NCBI GenBank assembly: GCA_937981305.1
Contig: CALJPB010000438.1
Coordinates: forward strand, 1-6,270
Source: an uncultured Selenomonas sp.
GTDB taxonomy: Bacteria; Bacillota; Negativicutes; Selenomonadales; Selenomonadaceae
Length of the DNA: 6,270 nucleotides
Direction of reading: 5' to 3'
The position numbers and the translations under genes are program-made. Shown piece after piece: positions 1 through 6,270 of the stretch. The notes under the pieces were generated by a model. The model saw only the letters and a list, made by a program, of their open reading frames with translations. It was not told the origin of the DNA and made no database searches. Every line of letters starts with the position of its first letter. Position 1 is the first letter of the stretch.

Positions 1-1110
1 CTCCACGACGCGCGTCTCGAAATCCGACGCGCGGGGCAGTTCATACGCGGGACGCGCACCGGTCTCGGTCAGCATCTGATCCGCATAGTTCAAAATCAGC
101 GCGGGCGGCATACGCTTCATGCACTTCATGTGTTCCGCACCCGTCAGCGGACATTCGTGCAGGCGGCACGGATGGCACGGCACGGGGGCACGCACGGAAA
201 TGCTCTTTGCGTCGTAGGGGTAGAACCCCGGGACGGGCGACGCGCCGAACATACAGAGCACGGGAACGTTCATCGCTACGCCGACGTGCATCGGCCCCGA
301 GTCCGTCGTGATAAAGAGGCAGCAGCGGCGCAGAAGTCCCGCAAGTACGCCGAGGCTGATCTGCCCGGTAAAGATATGCAGATGCGGATGATCCTTCGCA
401 CGCATCTGCGCACGGCACGCCGCAACCATCTCCACGTCCATCGGACCGCCCATCACGGCGAGATGATAGCCGCGTGCGAGGTAGGTGTCGGCGACCTCCG
501 CAAAGTAAGCATCCTCCCAACGCTTCGTGCGCCAGCTCGCGCCGATGTTGAGCGCGATCACCCGATCCGTCGGGGCAAAATGCGCCGCTGAGAGCCGCGC
601 CGCCTCCGCCTCGGCAGCGGGCGGCAGCCACATCCGAAGCCCCGCATCATCGACCTCTCCGATGACCTGAGCCGCACGCAGCGCCGCATAGTGCGAGTGA
701 ACCTCGTGCATGATCGGGTGCTGATCGGGACTGACGTGGTCGAACAGCAGCGAAAAGCCCGGCTTTGCATAGCCGACGATCTTCCTGCCGCCGCTCAGCG
801 CCGCGAGTGCGGAGGAACGCTCGTTGCGATGCAGATTGACGACAAGATCATACTTGTTTTTTCGCAGACGGAGGGCAAAGCGCAGAATGCCGAGGAAACT
901 CTTGTCCCTCCCCTTCTTGTCGATCAGGAGACATTCGTCGATGTGTTTATTTTCCTGCACGATATCCGCGAGAATGCGATCCGCAAGGAGTGTGATACGC
1001 GCCTCGGGATAGTTGTGCCGCAGTGTTTGCAGCACGGGGGTCACGAGCATGAGATCGCCGAGATGCATGAGATTGATGACGAGGATATTTTGATAGACCT
1101 GCCGTGCCAT
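1..1110 (-). CDS. GT family 9 heptosyltransferase (WaaF-like), 3' end beyond window
   Basis: Reading the minus strand from ATG 1110 gives 370 sense codons with no stop before position 1, so the C-terminus lies outside the window. It begins MARQVYQNILVINLMHLGDL, with D19 at the catalytic Asp position. Next are KKGRDKSFLGILRFALRL (65-82), the donor loop NIGASWRTKRW (188-198, K196), AVMGGPMDVEM (218-228) and TTDSGPMHVGVAMNVP (268-283). The GxSPVPGFYPY segment (289-299) and the C-terminal cluster with C312, C315, C320 and C330 recall heptosyltransferase II proteins. It would add a further heptose to the inner core. Its ATG is 3 bases after the preceding TGA; the ribosome binding site AAGGGGTG (1122-1115) overlaps that stop, so translation is probably coupled. 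GT-9 enzymes are usually 340-360 residues, so this one may carry a small C-terminal extension. Its N-terminal third closely resembles the preceding gene, suggesting duplication. Confidence 0.85.
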   Translation of the reverse strand, partial: MARQVYQNILVINLMHLGDLMLVTPVLQTLRHNYPEARITLLADRILADIVQENKHIDECLLIDKKGRDKSFLGILRFALRLRKNKYDLVVNLHRNERSSALAALSGGRKIVGYAKPGFSLLFDHVSPDQHPIMHEVHSHYAALRAAQVIGEVDDAGLRMWLPPAAEAEAARLSAAHFAPTDRVIALNIGASWRTKRWEDAYFAEVADTYLARGYHLAVMGGPMDVEMVAACRAQMRAKDHPHLHIFTGQISLGVLAGLLRRCCLFITTDSGPMHVGVAMNVPVLCMFGASPVPGFYPYDAKSISVRAPVPCHPCRLHECPLTGAEHMKCMKRMPPALILNYADQMLTETGARPAYELPRASDFETRVVE

Positions 1111-1113
1111 TGC

Positions 1114-2133
1114 TCACCCCTTGTGTGTCTGCTGCAAAATGCCCTGCACCGCCGCACAGATACGCGCGGGCGCAATGCTGCGGATGCTGTCTGTTGCGGG
1201 CAATGCGCCCGTCACAGGATCGCGTTCCTCCGCAAGCACCACATCGTGTGCTCCCTGCGGCCCCCAGATCTGCGGATCGCCCGTGCTGAAGATCTCCACC
1301 GTCGGGCAGTGCACCGCCTGGGCGATGTGCGCGGGTCCCGTATCCACCGTCACAATCGCTGCCGCACCGCGCAGCAGCACCGCAATCTCCGCAAGGGAAA
1401 ACGCCCCCGCAAGCACATGGCGCTCCTCCACCCCTGCCCGCTGCGCAATCTCCATGAGATGCGCCCGATCCTGACTGCCGCCGATCAGATAGACAGGCAC
1501 CGCCTCGGGAATGCCCGAAAACGCCCGCAGAAATTCCGCCGCCGTCTCCACGGAGAGACTTCTGCGCGGGACTCTGCCGCAGGGACAGAGGACGAGATAG
1601 TGCGCCGAAGCAAGGCGGCGTGCCGCGCTTTTTTCGGCAAAGCTGCGTTCCACAGCGGCGGGAATCCGCAGGGCGAGAGCGGTGTCCTGCGTCGAAAAGC
1701 CCAACGCACGCATAAAGTCAAGCTGATTGCGCGTTTCGTGCTGCGGTACCGCACGTACGGCGGGAGCCGTTCGCGTGAGGAACAGTCCGCCGTGCTGCGC
1801 ATCGTAGCCGAATCGGTTCGGAATCCGCGCAAGCCACGCGACCACCGCCCCGCGCGGCGCAAAATTCATGCAGACGGCAAGATCGAAGCGATACCTGTGC
1901 AGCCGCCGCGCCATGCGGAGCATCCCGAGCAGCCCCTTTTCACGTCCCCGCTTGTCGTAGACCAGTACCTCATCGACGTAGGGATTCATGCGTGCGATGC
2001 TCTCCGTCAGCGGCACGGTCAGCATCGTGATGCGGGCATTCGGATGCGTTTCACGCAAGGCGCGGACGGCAGGGGTCACGAGGATGAGATCGCCGATGAA
2101 CGCGAGGTCGATGACCAGGATGTTCTGATACAA
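1114..2133 (-). CDS. GT family 9 glycosyltransferase, divergent heptosyltransferase-like
   Basis: This 339-residue protein is a member of the ADP-heptose:LPS heptosyltransferase family, probably extending the inner core. It starts YQNILVIDLAFIGDLILVTPA, with D15 at the catalytic Asp position. The C-terminal half has VYLIGGSQDRAHL (214-226) and VDTGPAHIAQAV (263-274). The donor loop is unusual: where both neighbours have a KRW motif, this protein reads CPCGRVPRRSLSVE (183-196), with no W and no aligned K. It also lacks the C-terminal four-cysteine cluster of its neighbours. The start is set at TTG 2133: it follows GAGGGG with six bases of spacing and aligns with the neighbour's N-terminus. A longer reading frame back to 2253 would run into the WaaC-like gene. 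It lies 17 bases after that gene and 3 bases before the next. Family membership is firm; donor sugar and activity are uncertain. Confidence 0.8.
   Translation of the reverse strand: MYQNILVIDLAFIGDLILVTPAVRALRETHPNARITMLTVPLTESIARMNPYVDEVLVYDKRGREKGLLGMLRMARRLHRYRFDLAVCMNFAPRGAVVAWLARIPNRFGYDAQHGGLFLTRTAPAVRAVPQHETRNQLDFMRALGFSTQDTALALRIPAAVERSFAEKSAARRLASAHYLVLCPCGRVPRRSLSVETAAEFLRAFSGIPEAVPVYLIGGSQDRAHLMEIAQRAGVEERHVLAGAFSLAEIAVLLRGAAAIVTVDTGPAHIAQAVHCPTVEIFSTGDPQIWGPQGAHDVVLAEERDPVTGALPATDSIRSIAPARICAAVQGILQQTHKG
1115..1122 (-). promoter_or_regulatory. Ribosome binding site overlapping the upstream stop codon
   Basis: AAGGGGTG overlaps the TGA (1116-1114) of the preceding glycosyltransferase; its AAGGGG part is six bases from ATG 1110. 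This arrangement points to translational coupling of the last two glycosyltransferases. Confidence 0.65.
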
Positions 2134-2137
2134 ACTG

Positions 2138-2143
2138 CTCCCC
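2138..2143 (-). promoter_or_regulatory. Ribosome binding site supporting a TTG start
   Basis: In the 17-base gap after the WaaC-like gene, the minus strand reads GGGAAAGAGGGGAGCAGT and then TTG 2133. GAGGGG with six bases of spacing supports initiation at TTG. The frame has no ATG nearby before the conserved N-terminal motif. Confidence 0.6.
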
Positions 2144-2150
2144 TCTTTCC

Positions 2151-3182
2151 CTAACGACGCACGCTGCGGAGCACTGCGCCGATCTTCGCCGCGACCGCAT
2201 CCACAGAAATTGCCGCAAGGCAGTCCAGCCCCTTCGGACACGCACGCTTCCAACAGCCCCGACAGGGACGATCGACCTCGATCGCATTTTGGAGCTGCCC
2301 ATAGGGCCCATTGCGGTTCGCGTCCGTCGGCCCCATCAGCATGACCGTCGGCACGCGCAGCCCTGCCGCCAGATGCACGGGTCCCGTATCGCCGCCAAGG
2401 ACGAGTGCCGCACGCGTAAAGACGTGCGCGAGCTGCTTGAGATTCGTGCGCCCGACGAGATTCACGGGGGGGATCTCAGACGCACGCAGGATGTCCTCTG
2501 CCAGCGTCGCATCGAGACGGCCGCCGCCGACGAGCACGGGTACATAGTGTGCATGGTAGAGACGGTCTGCGAGCGCGGCAAAATGCTCCACCGGCCAGCG
2601 TTTGTTCGGCCAGTTTGCCCCGACGGCAAAGGCGACAAACGGCCGCCCCTCCTGCACCCCCTCACGCGCGAGCAGCGTATCCGCCGCCATGCGGTCACGG
2701 TCGGAGACACTGACGGGAAAGCGCACCTCGCCCACGCGGCAGCCAAGCGCACGCGCGACATCGAGATAACGCTCGACAATGTGCCCCTCAGCGTGTGCGC
2801 CGCGCACGGGACGGCTCACGAGATGCGCCCCCTCGCGCATATTCGCCGTGCCGATGCGCAGCTTTGCCCCTGCGTTCCACGCGATCGCCGCCGATTTGAA
2901 CAACCCCTGCAGATCGAGGGATGCGTCATAGCGGCGCGTGCGCAGCCGTCTGCGAAACGGTCCGATCTCGCGTAGGAATCCACCGATGCTGCGGAACTTC
3001 GCCTTCTCAAACAGGATGAGCTCGTCGATGCAGGGATTGTCCGCAAGGATCGCATACGCTGCCTGCTCGACCACCCACGTCAGATGCGCCTCGGGATACT
3101 GCTCCTTGATCGCATACGAAACGGGCAGGGCATGAATCACGTCGCCGATCGCACTCAGTTTCACGACCAAGATGTTCTCCAT
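2151..3182 (-). CDS. waaC: LPS heptosyltransferase I (WaaC-like, GT family 9)
   Basis: The predicted inner-membrane-associated cytosolic enzyme transfers heptose from ADP-heptose to Kdo of Kdo-lipid A, the first heptose of the inner core. The 343-residue length is usual for GT-9. Two Rossmann halves are visible. The N-terminal half has LVVKLSAIGDVIHALP (5-20), where D14 aligns with the catalytic Asp13 of E. coli WaaC. It also has DLQGLFKSA (90-98) and the HIVERYLDV segment (134-142), both WaaC-like. The C-terminal half has the donor-phosphate loop GANWPNKRW (188-196, K194), LVGGG and GGDTGPVHLAAGL (263-275), followed by GPTD (284-287). Near the end is a cysteine cluster, CRGCWKRACPKGLDC (307-321). 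ATG 3182 has AAGGAGG seven bases upstream, in a 17-base gap after rfaE2. The WaaC subtype rests on these motifs; acceptor specificity cannot be read from sequence. Confidence 0.87.
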   Translation of the reverse strand: MENILVVKLSAIGDVIHALPVSYAIKEQYPEAHLTWVVEQAAYAILADNPCIDELILFEKAKFRSIGGFLREIGPFRRRLRTRRYDASLDLQGLFKSAAIAWNAGAKLRIGTANMREGAHLVSRPVRGAHAEGHIVERYLDVARALGCRVGEVRFPVSVSDRDRMAADTLLAREGVQEGRPFVAFAVGANWPNKRWPVEHFAALADRLYHAHYVPVLVGGGRLDATLAEDILRASEIPPVNLVGRTNLKQLAHVFTRAALVLGGDTGPVHLAAGLRVPTVMLMGPTDANRNGPYGQLQNAIEVDRPCRGCWKRACPKGLDCLAAISVDAVAAKIGAVLRSVRR

Positions 3183-3199
3183 GCCCTGCCCTCCTTTCG

Positions 3200-3664
3200 T
3201 TATTTCCGCCCCATTTTTGCAATTATCCCCGTCGTCGATTTGCCCGCAACAAGCGGGATAAATGCCACCTCACCGCCGTAGCTCTCGACAATACGCGCCT
3301 CGGGCAACGTCTCAAGGGTATAGTCGCCCCCCTTTGCGTAGACTGCGGGGCGCACCTTTGCGATCAGCTCCTCCGCCGTATCCTCGCCGAAGATCACGAC
3401 ATAGTCCACGGATTTCAGCGCACCCACGACCTCCGCGCGATCCGCCTCGCCGTTCACGGGACGCGTCTCCCCCTTGAGCCGTCGCACGGAGGCATCGCTG
3501 TTCAGCCCGAGGATGAGCACATCGCCCAGCGCACGCGCCGCCGCAAGATAGCGCACATGACCCGCGTGGAGGATGTCAAAGCAGCCGTTCGTAAAGACCA
3601 CACGCGCTCCGCCCGCACGCAGTGCAGCGGCAAAGTCCTCAACCCGTTCGTTCGGAATCAGCAC
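3200..3664 (-). CDS. rfaE2: D-glycero-beta-D-manno-heptose-1-phosphate adenylyltransferase (RfaE2/HldE C-terminal domain)
   Basis: This cytosolic nucleotidyltransferase joins heptose-1-phosphate and ATP to give ADP-heptose, donor for the downstream heptosyltransferases. The 154-residue protein matches the C-terminal domain of E. coli HldE almost end to end. It has [15 protein letters not shown] (22-36) with the nucleotide-binding HxGH at 33-36. It also has [18 protein letters not shown], the AKGGDYT segment and the end [13 protein letters not shown] chose GTG 3664 because AAGGAGGTG at 3679-3671 lies six bases upstream, the best ribosome binding site in the window. The upstream in-frame GTG 3673 overlaps that site and has no spacing, so it is less likely; it would add three residues and overlap rfaE1. 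The start lies one base after the rfaE1 stop, so the two halves of the HldE activity are separate proteins made by coupled translation. It ends with TAA 17 bases before the next gene. Confidence 0.93.
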   Translation of the reverse strand: MLIPNERVEDFAAALRAGGARVVFTNGCFDILHAGHVRYLAAARALGDVLILGLNSDASVRRLKGETRPVNGEADRAEVVGALKSVDYVVIFGEDTAEELIAKVRPAVYAKGGDYTLETLPEARIVESYGGEVAFIPLVAGKSTTGIIAKMGRK

Positions 3665-3665
3665 A

Positions 3666-4670
3666 TCAGACACCTCCTTCGAGCGCAGTCACGGCGGCAT
3701 ACAGCTCCGCCGCGGCGACCGTTGCCGTCCCGCGCTTACGTACGGCAATCCCCGACGCGACGTTGCTCAGACGCGCCGCCGCGAGCGCATCCACCCCCGC
3801 CGCGAGCCCAAGAATCATGACCGCGACACAGGTATCGCCCGCCCCCGACACATCGAAGATCTCGCTGTGGTCGCTCACGGGAATATCCGTCGCCGAGCCG
3901 TCCGCAAGGAAGAGCGTCATGCCCTTGTCCCCGCGCGTGATCAGCACGCCGTCCGCAGAGAGCCGCTCCCGCAGCTCATGCCCCGCCGCACGGATCTCCT
4001 CCTCGGAGGAAAGCTCCCGCTCCAGTGCCGCCGCGAGCTCCGCATCGTTCTGCTTGACATAGCCGATGCCCTCATACGCGAGGATGTCATAGCGCGAGTC
4101 CACCATGCTCGGGATGCCCCGCTTGCGCGCCTCGGCAATGACGAGCCGGCGCACGCGCTCCGTCACCGTTCCCGAGCCGTAGTCCGAGAGCACCACGCCG
4201 CGCACCTGCGGCAGCAACTCACAAATGCGTGCGAGCAGAGCCTCCTCCGTCTCCGCATCAAGCGGCGTGTGCCACTCGCGATCCACGCGCACGATCTGCT
4301 GACTGACCGTCGCACGCCCGCCCGCGATGATGCGCGTCTTGGTGATCGTCGGATGCGCGTCCGCACGGACGAACGCCGTCCGCACCCCATTTGCACGCAG
4401 CACGGCGAGAAGCGCGTCGCCGCTGCGCTCCGTCCCGCAGACCCCCACGGCATAGGACGCACCGCCGAGCGTCGCCGCATTGCCGGCGACATTTGCCGCG
4501 CCGCCCGCAACCACACGTTCCTCGCGCTGCTCCAGCACGAGCACGGGTGCCTCGCGCGAGATGCGTGCAATCGTCCCGTCGAGATAGACATCCGCCACCA
4601 TATCCCCGATGATGAGAACAGGCACATCGCTCATCGCTTTGAGTGCATTTACCACGGCGTAAACTCCCAT
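3666..4670 (-). CDS. rfaE1: D-glycero-beta-D-manno-heptose-7-phosphate kinase (RfaE1/HldE kinase domain)
   Basis: This cytosolic PfkB/ribokinase-family enzyme phosphorylates heptose-7-phosphate at C1 to heptose-1,7-bisphosphate, an ADP-heptose pathway step. From ATG 4670 it has 334 residues, matching the N-terminal half of E. coli HldE. Visible motifs are [13 protein letters not shown] (20-32), ARISREAPV (35-43), GGAANVAGN (56-64), HPTITKTR (106-113), VLSDYGSGT (160-168), VDSRYDI (190-196) and the PfkB signature DVSGAGDT (273-280) with catalytic D279. No nucleotidyltransferase domain follows; that is the next gene. The start is uncertain. ATG 4670 has GGAAGG four bases upstream and overlaps the upstream gene by 22 bases. 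GTG 4655, with GGGAG eight bases upstream, would overlap by 7. ATG 4634 lacks a good ribosome binding site. The overlap implies translational coupling to the LptD-like gene. Family assignment is secure; the exact sugar substrate is inferred. Confidence 0.93.
   Translation of the reverse strand: MGVYAVVNALKAMSDVPVLIIGDMVADVYLDGTIARISREAPVLVLEQREERVVAGGAANVAGNAATLGGASYAVGVCGTERSGDALLAVLRANGVRTAFVRADAHPTITKTRIIAGGRATVSQQIVRVDREWHTPLDAETEEALLARICELLPQVRGVVLSDYGSGTVTERVRRLVIAEARKRGIPSMVDSRYDILAYEGIGYVKQNDAELAAALERELSSEEEIRAAGHELRERLSADGVLITRGDKGMTLFLADGSATDIPVSDHSEIFDVSGAGDTCVAVMILGLAAGVDALAAARLSNVASGIAVRKRGTATVAAAELYAAVTALEGGV
3671..3679 (-). promoter_or_regulatory. Strong ribosome binding site that decides the rfaE2 start
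   Basis: AAGGAGGTG is a full anti-16S match placed inside the last codons of rfaE1. It sits six bases before GTG 3664, which favours that start over GTG 3673, which is part of the site itself. Confidence 0.75.
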
Positions 4671-6175
4671 TTCACCTTCCACGAATCCTGCTCCGAACGA
4701 TAGCGCAGGATGATCTGCGAACAGTGCAGATCGTGGAACCAGTAGTAGTCCACATCCGTCCACCGGCGGGGCTCGACCGCATACTTCGTCCCAACGCCGA
4801 TGCGGTTGTGCTCGTCAATGCGGTAGCTCATCCCCGCCTGCACGACCTTGGAGTAATCCTCCTGATCGAAGTCAAAGAGCGAATTCTGCTTCGTACTCTT
4901 CGTATAGATGCCGCCGATGTACGCCGCAAAACGCTCCCCGAACGGCTTCGTGAGGAAGGCGCTCGCATTGAAACCCTGCACCCGCGAGCCATCGTAACTC
5001 TCGCGCGTCACGGAGTACCCCGTCCCGAGCTCCAGACGGTAGTCGTGGAAACGGATCGTATCATGCGTAAATGAAACGCCGTATTTCCAGTGGTTGCTGT
5101 GAACGCCGCCCGCATACCAGCGGCCGTACTCCGAATACAACTGATAGGTAACCGGCAGTCTGCCCATACGATGTCCGTAGCCGAGGAGCAGCGCAGGCTC
5201 CTTCTTGATCGAACCGTCGTCGCCATCGTCAAAAATGCCGTAGGTCAGACGTGCGGATATGTCGGCATTCGCCCAGCCGAGATCGTAGTGACTGCGCCAG
5301 CCCTTGTTCGTCGTCACATAGAGCGTCGCGCCCGCCGTCACCCGCGGCGCAACATCGTACGTAAATCCCTGCTCCAGCCAGAAGCCGTCGTCACTGTCGT
5401 ACCCCGCCGTCGGGAAATTGCGCTGCATGGGATTCCCCACATCCACCTCATAGTGCTTTTTGGTGAAAATGACCTTGTTCTTGATCCAGAACTTCACATT
5501 CGTCAGCACGAGCCGATCACCGGGATACAGCTCCGCCACATCCGCACTCAGATGGTAGTCCGGATTTTTCGCCGAGCACCTCGTCTGCGTACCGTCATAG
5601 ATCACAATCTTGTCCGGGTAGAACTCGAAGCGTTTGCCCGTCATATAGTAGCCGCCGACCTTGCCGTCCGCCGCCTCCATCGTCCCCGTACGCGTCTTGT
5701 AGTTGTAGTTGATGTGGTAGCCGTCGAGCGTCACGCGCGTCTGCCCCTCCGTCATCTGGAGCATATGCGCACGGTCGGGAACGGAGACCGCCCCCGAGAC
5801 CGTATTGCCCTCCACGTAGTCGCCCTGAAAACGGCGCGCCGCAAGCTGTAGGATGTCCACATGACCCTTCGCCGTAAATTCGCCCGTCCGCTCATCGTAG
5901 GTGAGATCATCGCCCTCGAACGCAATCGGGGACGGCGCATCCTGCGCTAGCGGCTGACGCAGGTATTTCTCCATCGCCTGCGCATCCGTGAGCAGCTGCT
6001 CCTGCTCCGCCGTGAGACGGTTTGCACGCTCCTGCCGCCGCTCGTTCTCAACAAAGTCCAAATGCTGAAAGCCCGTATCCGCATCCCCGCGATAGGCGGC
6101 ATCCGCCCCGCCCGGCAGCGCAGCGCAGACGGCCGTCAGTGCGAGCAGAATGCGCGTTTTGATAGCCTTGGTCAT
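4649..6175 (-). CDS. lptD: LptD/OstA-like LPS-assembly outer-membrane protein (short form)
   Basis: The 508-residue product is predicted to insert LPS into the outer leaflet of the outer membrane. It has a signal peptide: positive N-terminus MTKAIKTR, hydrophobic stretch about 9-20, likely cleavage after GADA near residue 26. Next comes a charged, probably helical linker (about 42-75). An OstA/LptA-like beta-jellyroll follows (about 85-195, starting IAFEGDDLTYDERTGEF). The rest alternates polar and aromatic residues like a beta-barrel and ends in WEFTPW, an aromatic terminus typical of outer-membrane proteins. The segment TRCSAKNPDYHLSA (198-211) resembles the conserved LptD motif after the jellyroll. 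The mature chain has only two cysteines, C200 and C485, placed like the LptD inter-domain disulfide. E. coli LptD has about 780 residues, so the barrel here is much shorter. The ATG at 6175 has CAGGAG nine bases upstream. It is the first gene of the operon. It could instead be an LptD paralogue. Confidence 0.82.
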   Translation of the reverse strand: MTKAIKTRILLALTAVCAALPGGADAAYRGDADTGFQHLDFVENERRQERANRLTAEQEQLLTDAQAMEKYLRQPLAQDAPSPIAFEGDDLTYDERTGEFTAKGHVDILQLAARRFQGDYVEGNTVSGAVSVPDRAHMLQMTEGQTRVTLDGYHINYNYKTRTGTMEAADGKVGGYYMTGKRFEFYPDKIVIYDGTQTRCSAKNPDYHLSADVAELYPGDRLVLTNVKFWIKNKVIFTKKHYEVDVGNPMQRNFPTAGYDSDDGFWLEQGFTYDVAPRVTAGATLYVTTNKGWRSHYDLGWANADISARLTYGIFDDGDDGSIKKEPALLLGYGHRMGRLPVTYQLYSEYGRWYAGGVHSNHWKYGVSFTHDTIRFHDYRLELGTGYSVTRESYDGSRVQGFNASAFLTKPFGERFAAYIGGIYTKSTKQNSLFDFDQEDYSKVVQAGMSYRIDEHNRIGVGTKYAVEPRRWTDVDYYWFHDLHCSQIILRYRSEQDSWKVKWEFTPW

Positions 6176-6184
6176 CGGCGCGTT

Positions 6185-6190
6185 CTCCTG
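6185..6190 (-). promoter_or_regulatory. Ribosome binding site of the LptD-like gene
   Basis: CAGGAG lies nine bases before ATG 6175. It supports that start, which also gives a well-formed signal peptide. Confidence 0.7.
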
Positions 6191-6216
6191 TCTTTTACAA
6201 AGAATTGATTCGTTCT

Positions 6217-6233
6217 TATACTACAGTATAGCA
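6217..6233 (-). promoter_or_regulatory. Candidate extended -10 promoter of the operon
   Basis: Read on the minus strand, TGCTATACT at 6233-6225 fits an extended -10 (TGn plus TATACT, one mismatch from TATAAT). The hexamer 17 bases upstream (GTGCAT, 6253-6248) is a poor -35, which an extended -10 can tolerate. Transcription would start near 6218, leaving a leader of about 43 bases. A second -10-like TATAAT lies at 6260-6255, but its -35 would be outside the window. The -10 is part of a 14-base inverted repeat (6230-6217). Confidence 0.45.
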
Positions 6234-6270
6234 TAGTGAAAAAATTCATGCACCATTATAATATAAAAAA

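Larger units (their letters stand above)
6176..6270. other. AT-rich intergenic leader upstream of the operon
   Basis: These 95 bases hold no convincing coding sequence on either strand and are far richer in A and T than the genes. They contain the promoter candidate, the ribosome binding site and a short AT inverted repeat. The upstream neighbour gene lies outside the window. Confidence 0.7.

Noticed and set aside
691..2154. A 487-codon plus-strand open frame across the three glycosyltransferase genes
   Set aside because: It is antisense to well-supported GT-9 genes. Its translation is rich in Arg, His and Ala with no recognisable motif, as expected when GC-rich codons are read on the opposite strand.
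2134..2253. A 40-residue N-terminal extension of the middle glycosyltransferase
   Set aside because: It would overlap the WaaC-like gene by about 100 bases and has a Cys/Gly/Arg-rich sequence unlike GT-9 N-termini. TTG 2133 has a ribosome binding site and aligns with the neighbour's start.
3573..4703. A 376-codon plus-strand open frame opposite rfaE1
   Set aside because: It is low-complexity, Arg/His-rich and antisense to a kinase with clear PfkB motifs. No convincing ribosome binding site or domain was seen.
4671..4763. A 31-residue N-terminal extension of rfaE1
   Set aside because: It lies inside the LptD-like gene and has no similarity to HldE N-termini. ATG 4670 or GTG 4655 gives the expected length.
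5090..5851. A 253-codon plus-strand open frame opposite the LptD-like gene
   Set aside because: It mirrors a gene with a signal peptide and LptD motifs, and its composition is that of an antisense shadow.
6198..6219. A weak inverted repeat (AAGAA and TTCTT around 8 bases) in the leader
   Set aside because: Five AT-dominated pairs with no U-tract following; too weak to call a terminator or riboswitch.
6265..6270. A run of six T on the minus strand at the right edge, possibly the tail of an upstream terminator
   Set aside because: The sequence that would form the stem is outside the window, so it cannot be judged.

Overview
This window reads as one tightly packed minus-strand operon for making and exporting lipopolysaccharide (LPS) inner core. 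It most likely comes from a diderm Firmicute of the class Negativicutes, with Selenomonadaceae as my best guess. That assignment is inferred. The genes encode outer-membrane and heptose functions, yet junctions carry strong AAGGAGG-type ribosome binding sites and GTG and TTG starts. The coding DNA is GC-rich and the only promoter-like region is AT-rich.

Layout in the direction of transcription (right to left): (1) an AT-rich leader of about 95 bases (6176-6270) with an extended -10 promoter candidate; (2) a short LptD/OstA-like outer-membrane LPS-assembly protein (6175-4649); (3) rfaE1, heptose-7-phosphate kinase (4670-3666), whose start overlaps the end of the previous gene; (4) rfaE2, heptose-1-phosphate adenylyltransferase (3664-3200), coupled to rfaE1 with one base between stop and start; (5) a WaaC-like heptosyltransferase (3182-2151); (6) a second family-9 glycosyltransferase with a degenerate donor-site loop (2133-1114, TTG start); (7) a third, WaaF-like family-9 glycosyltransferase that starts at 1110 and is still open at the left edge of the window (position 1).

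How the genes work together: RfaE1 and RfaE2 turn heptose-7-phosphate into ADP-heptose. The three GT-9 enzymes would add heptose or similar sugars to the Kdo-lipid A inner core. The LptD-like barrel would place finished LPS in the outer leaflet. The isomerase GmhA, the phosphatase GmhB and the epimerase HldD are not in this window. No gap between genes exceeds 17 bases and I see no internal terminator, so co-transcription is likely.

I found no mobile element, CRISPR array, RNA gene or clearly new system. The points most worth a second look are the reduced LptD-like protein with exactly two mature cysteines at LptD-like positions, the middle glycosyltransferase that has lost motifs kept by both neighbours, and the separated but coupled RfaE pair.
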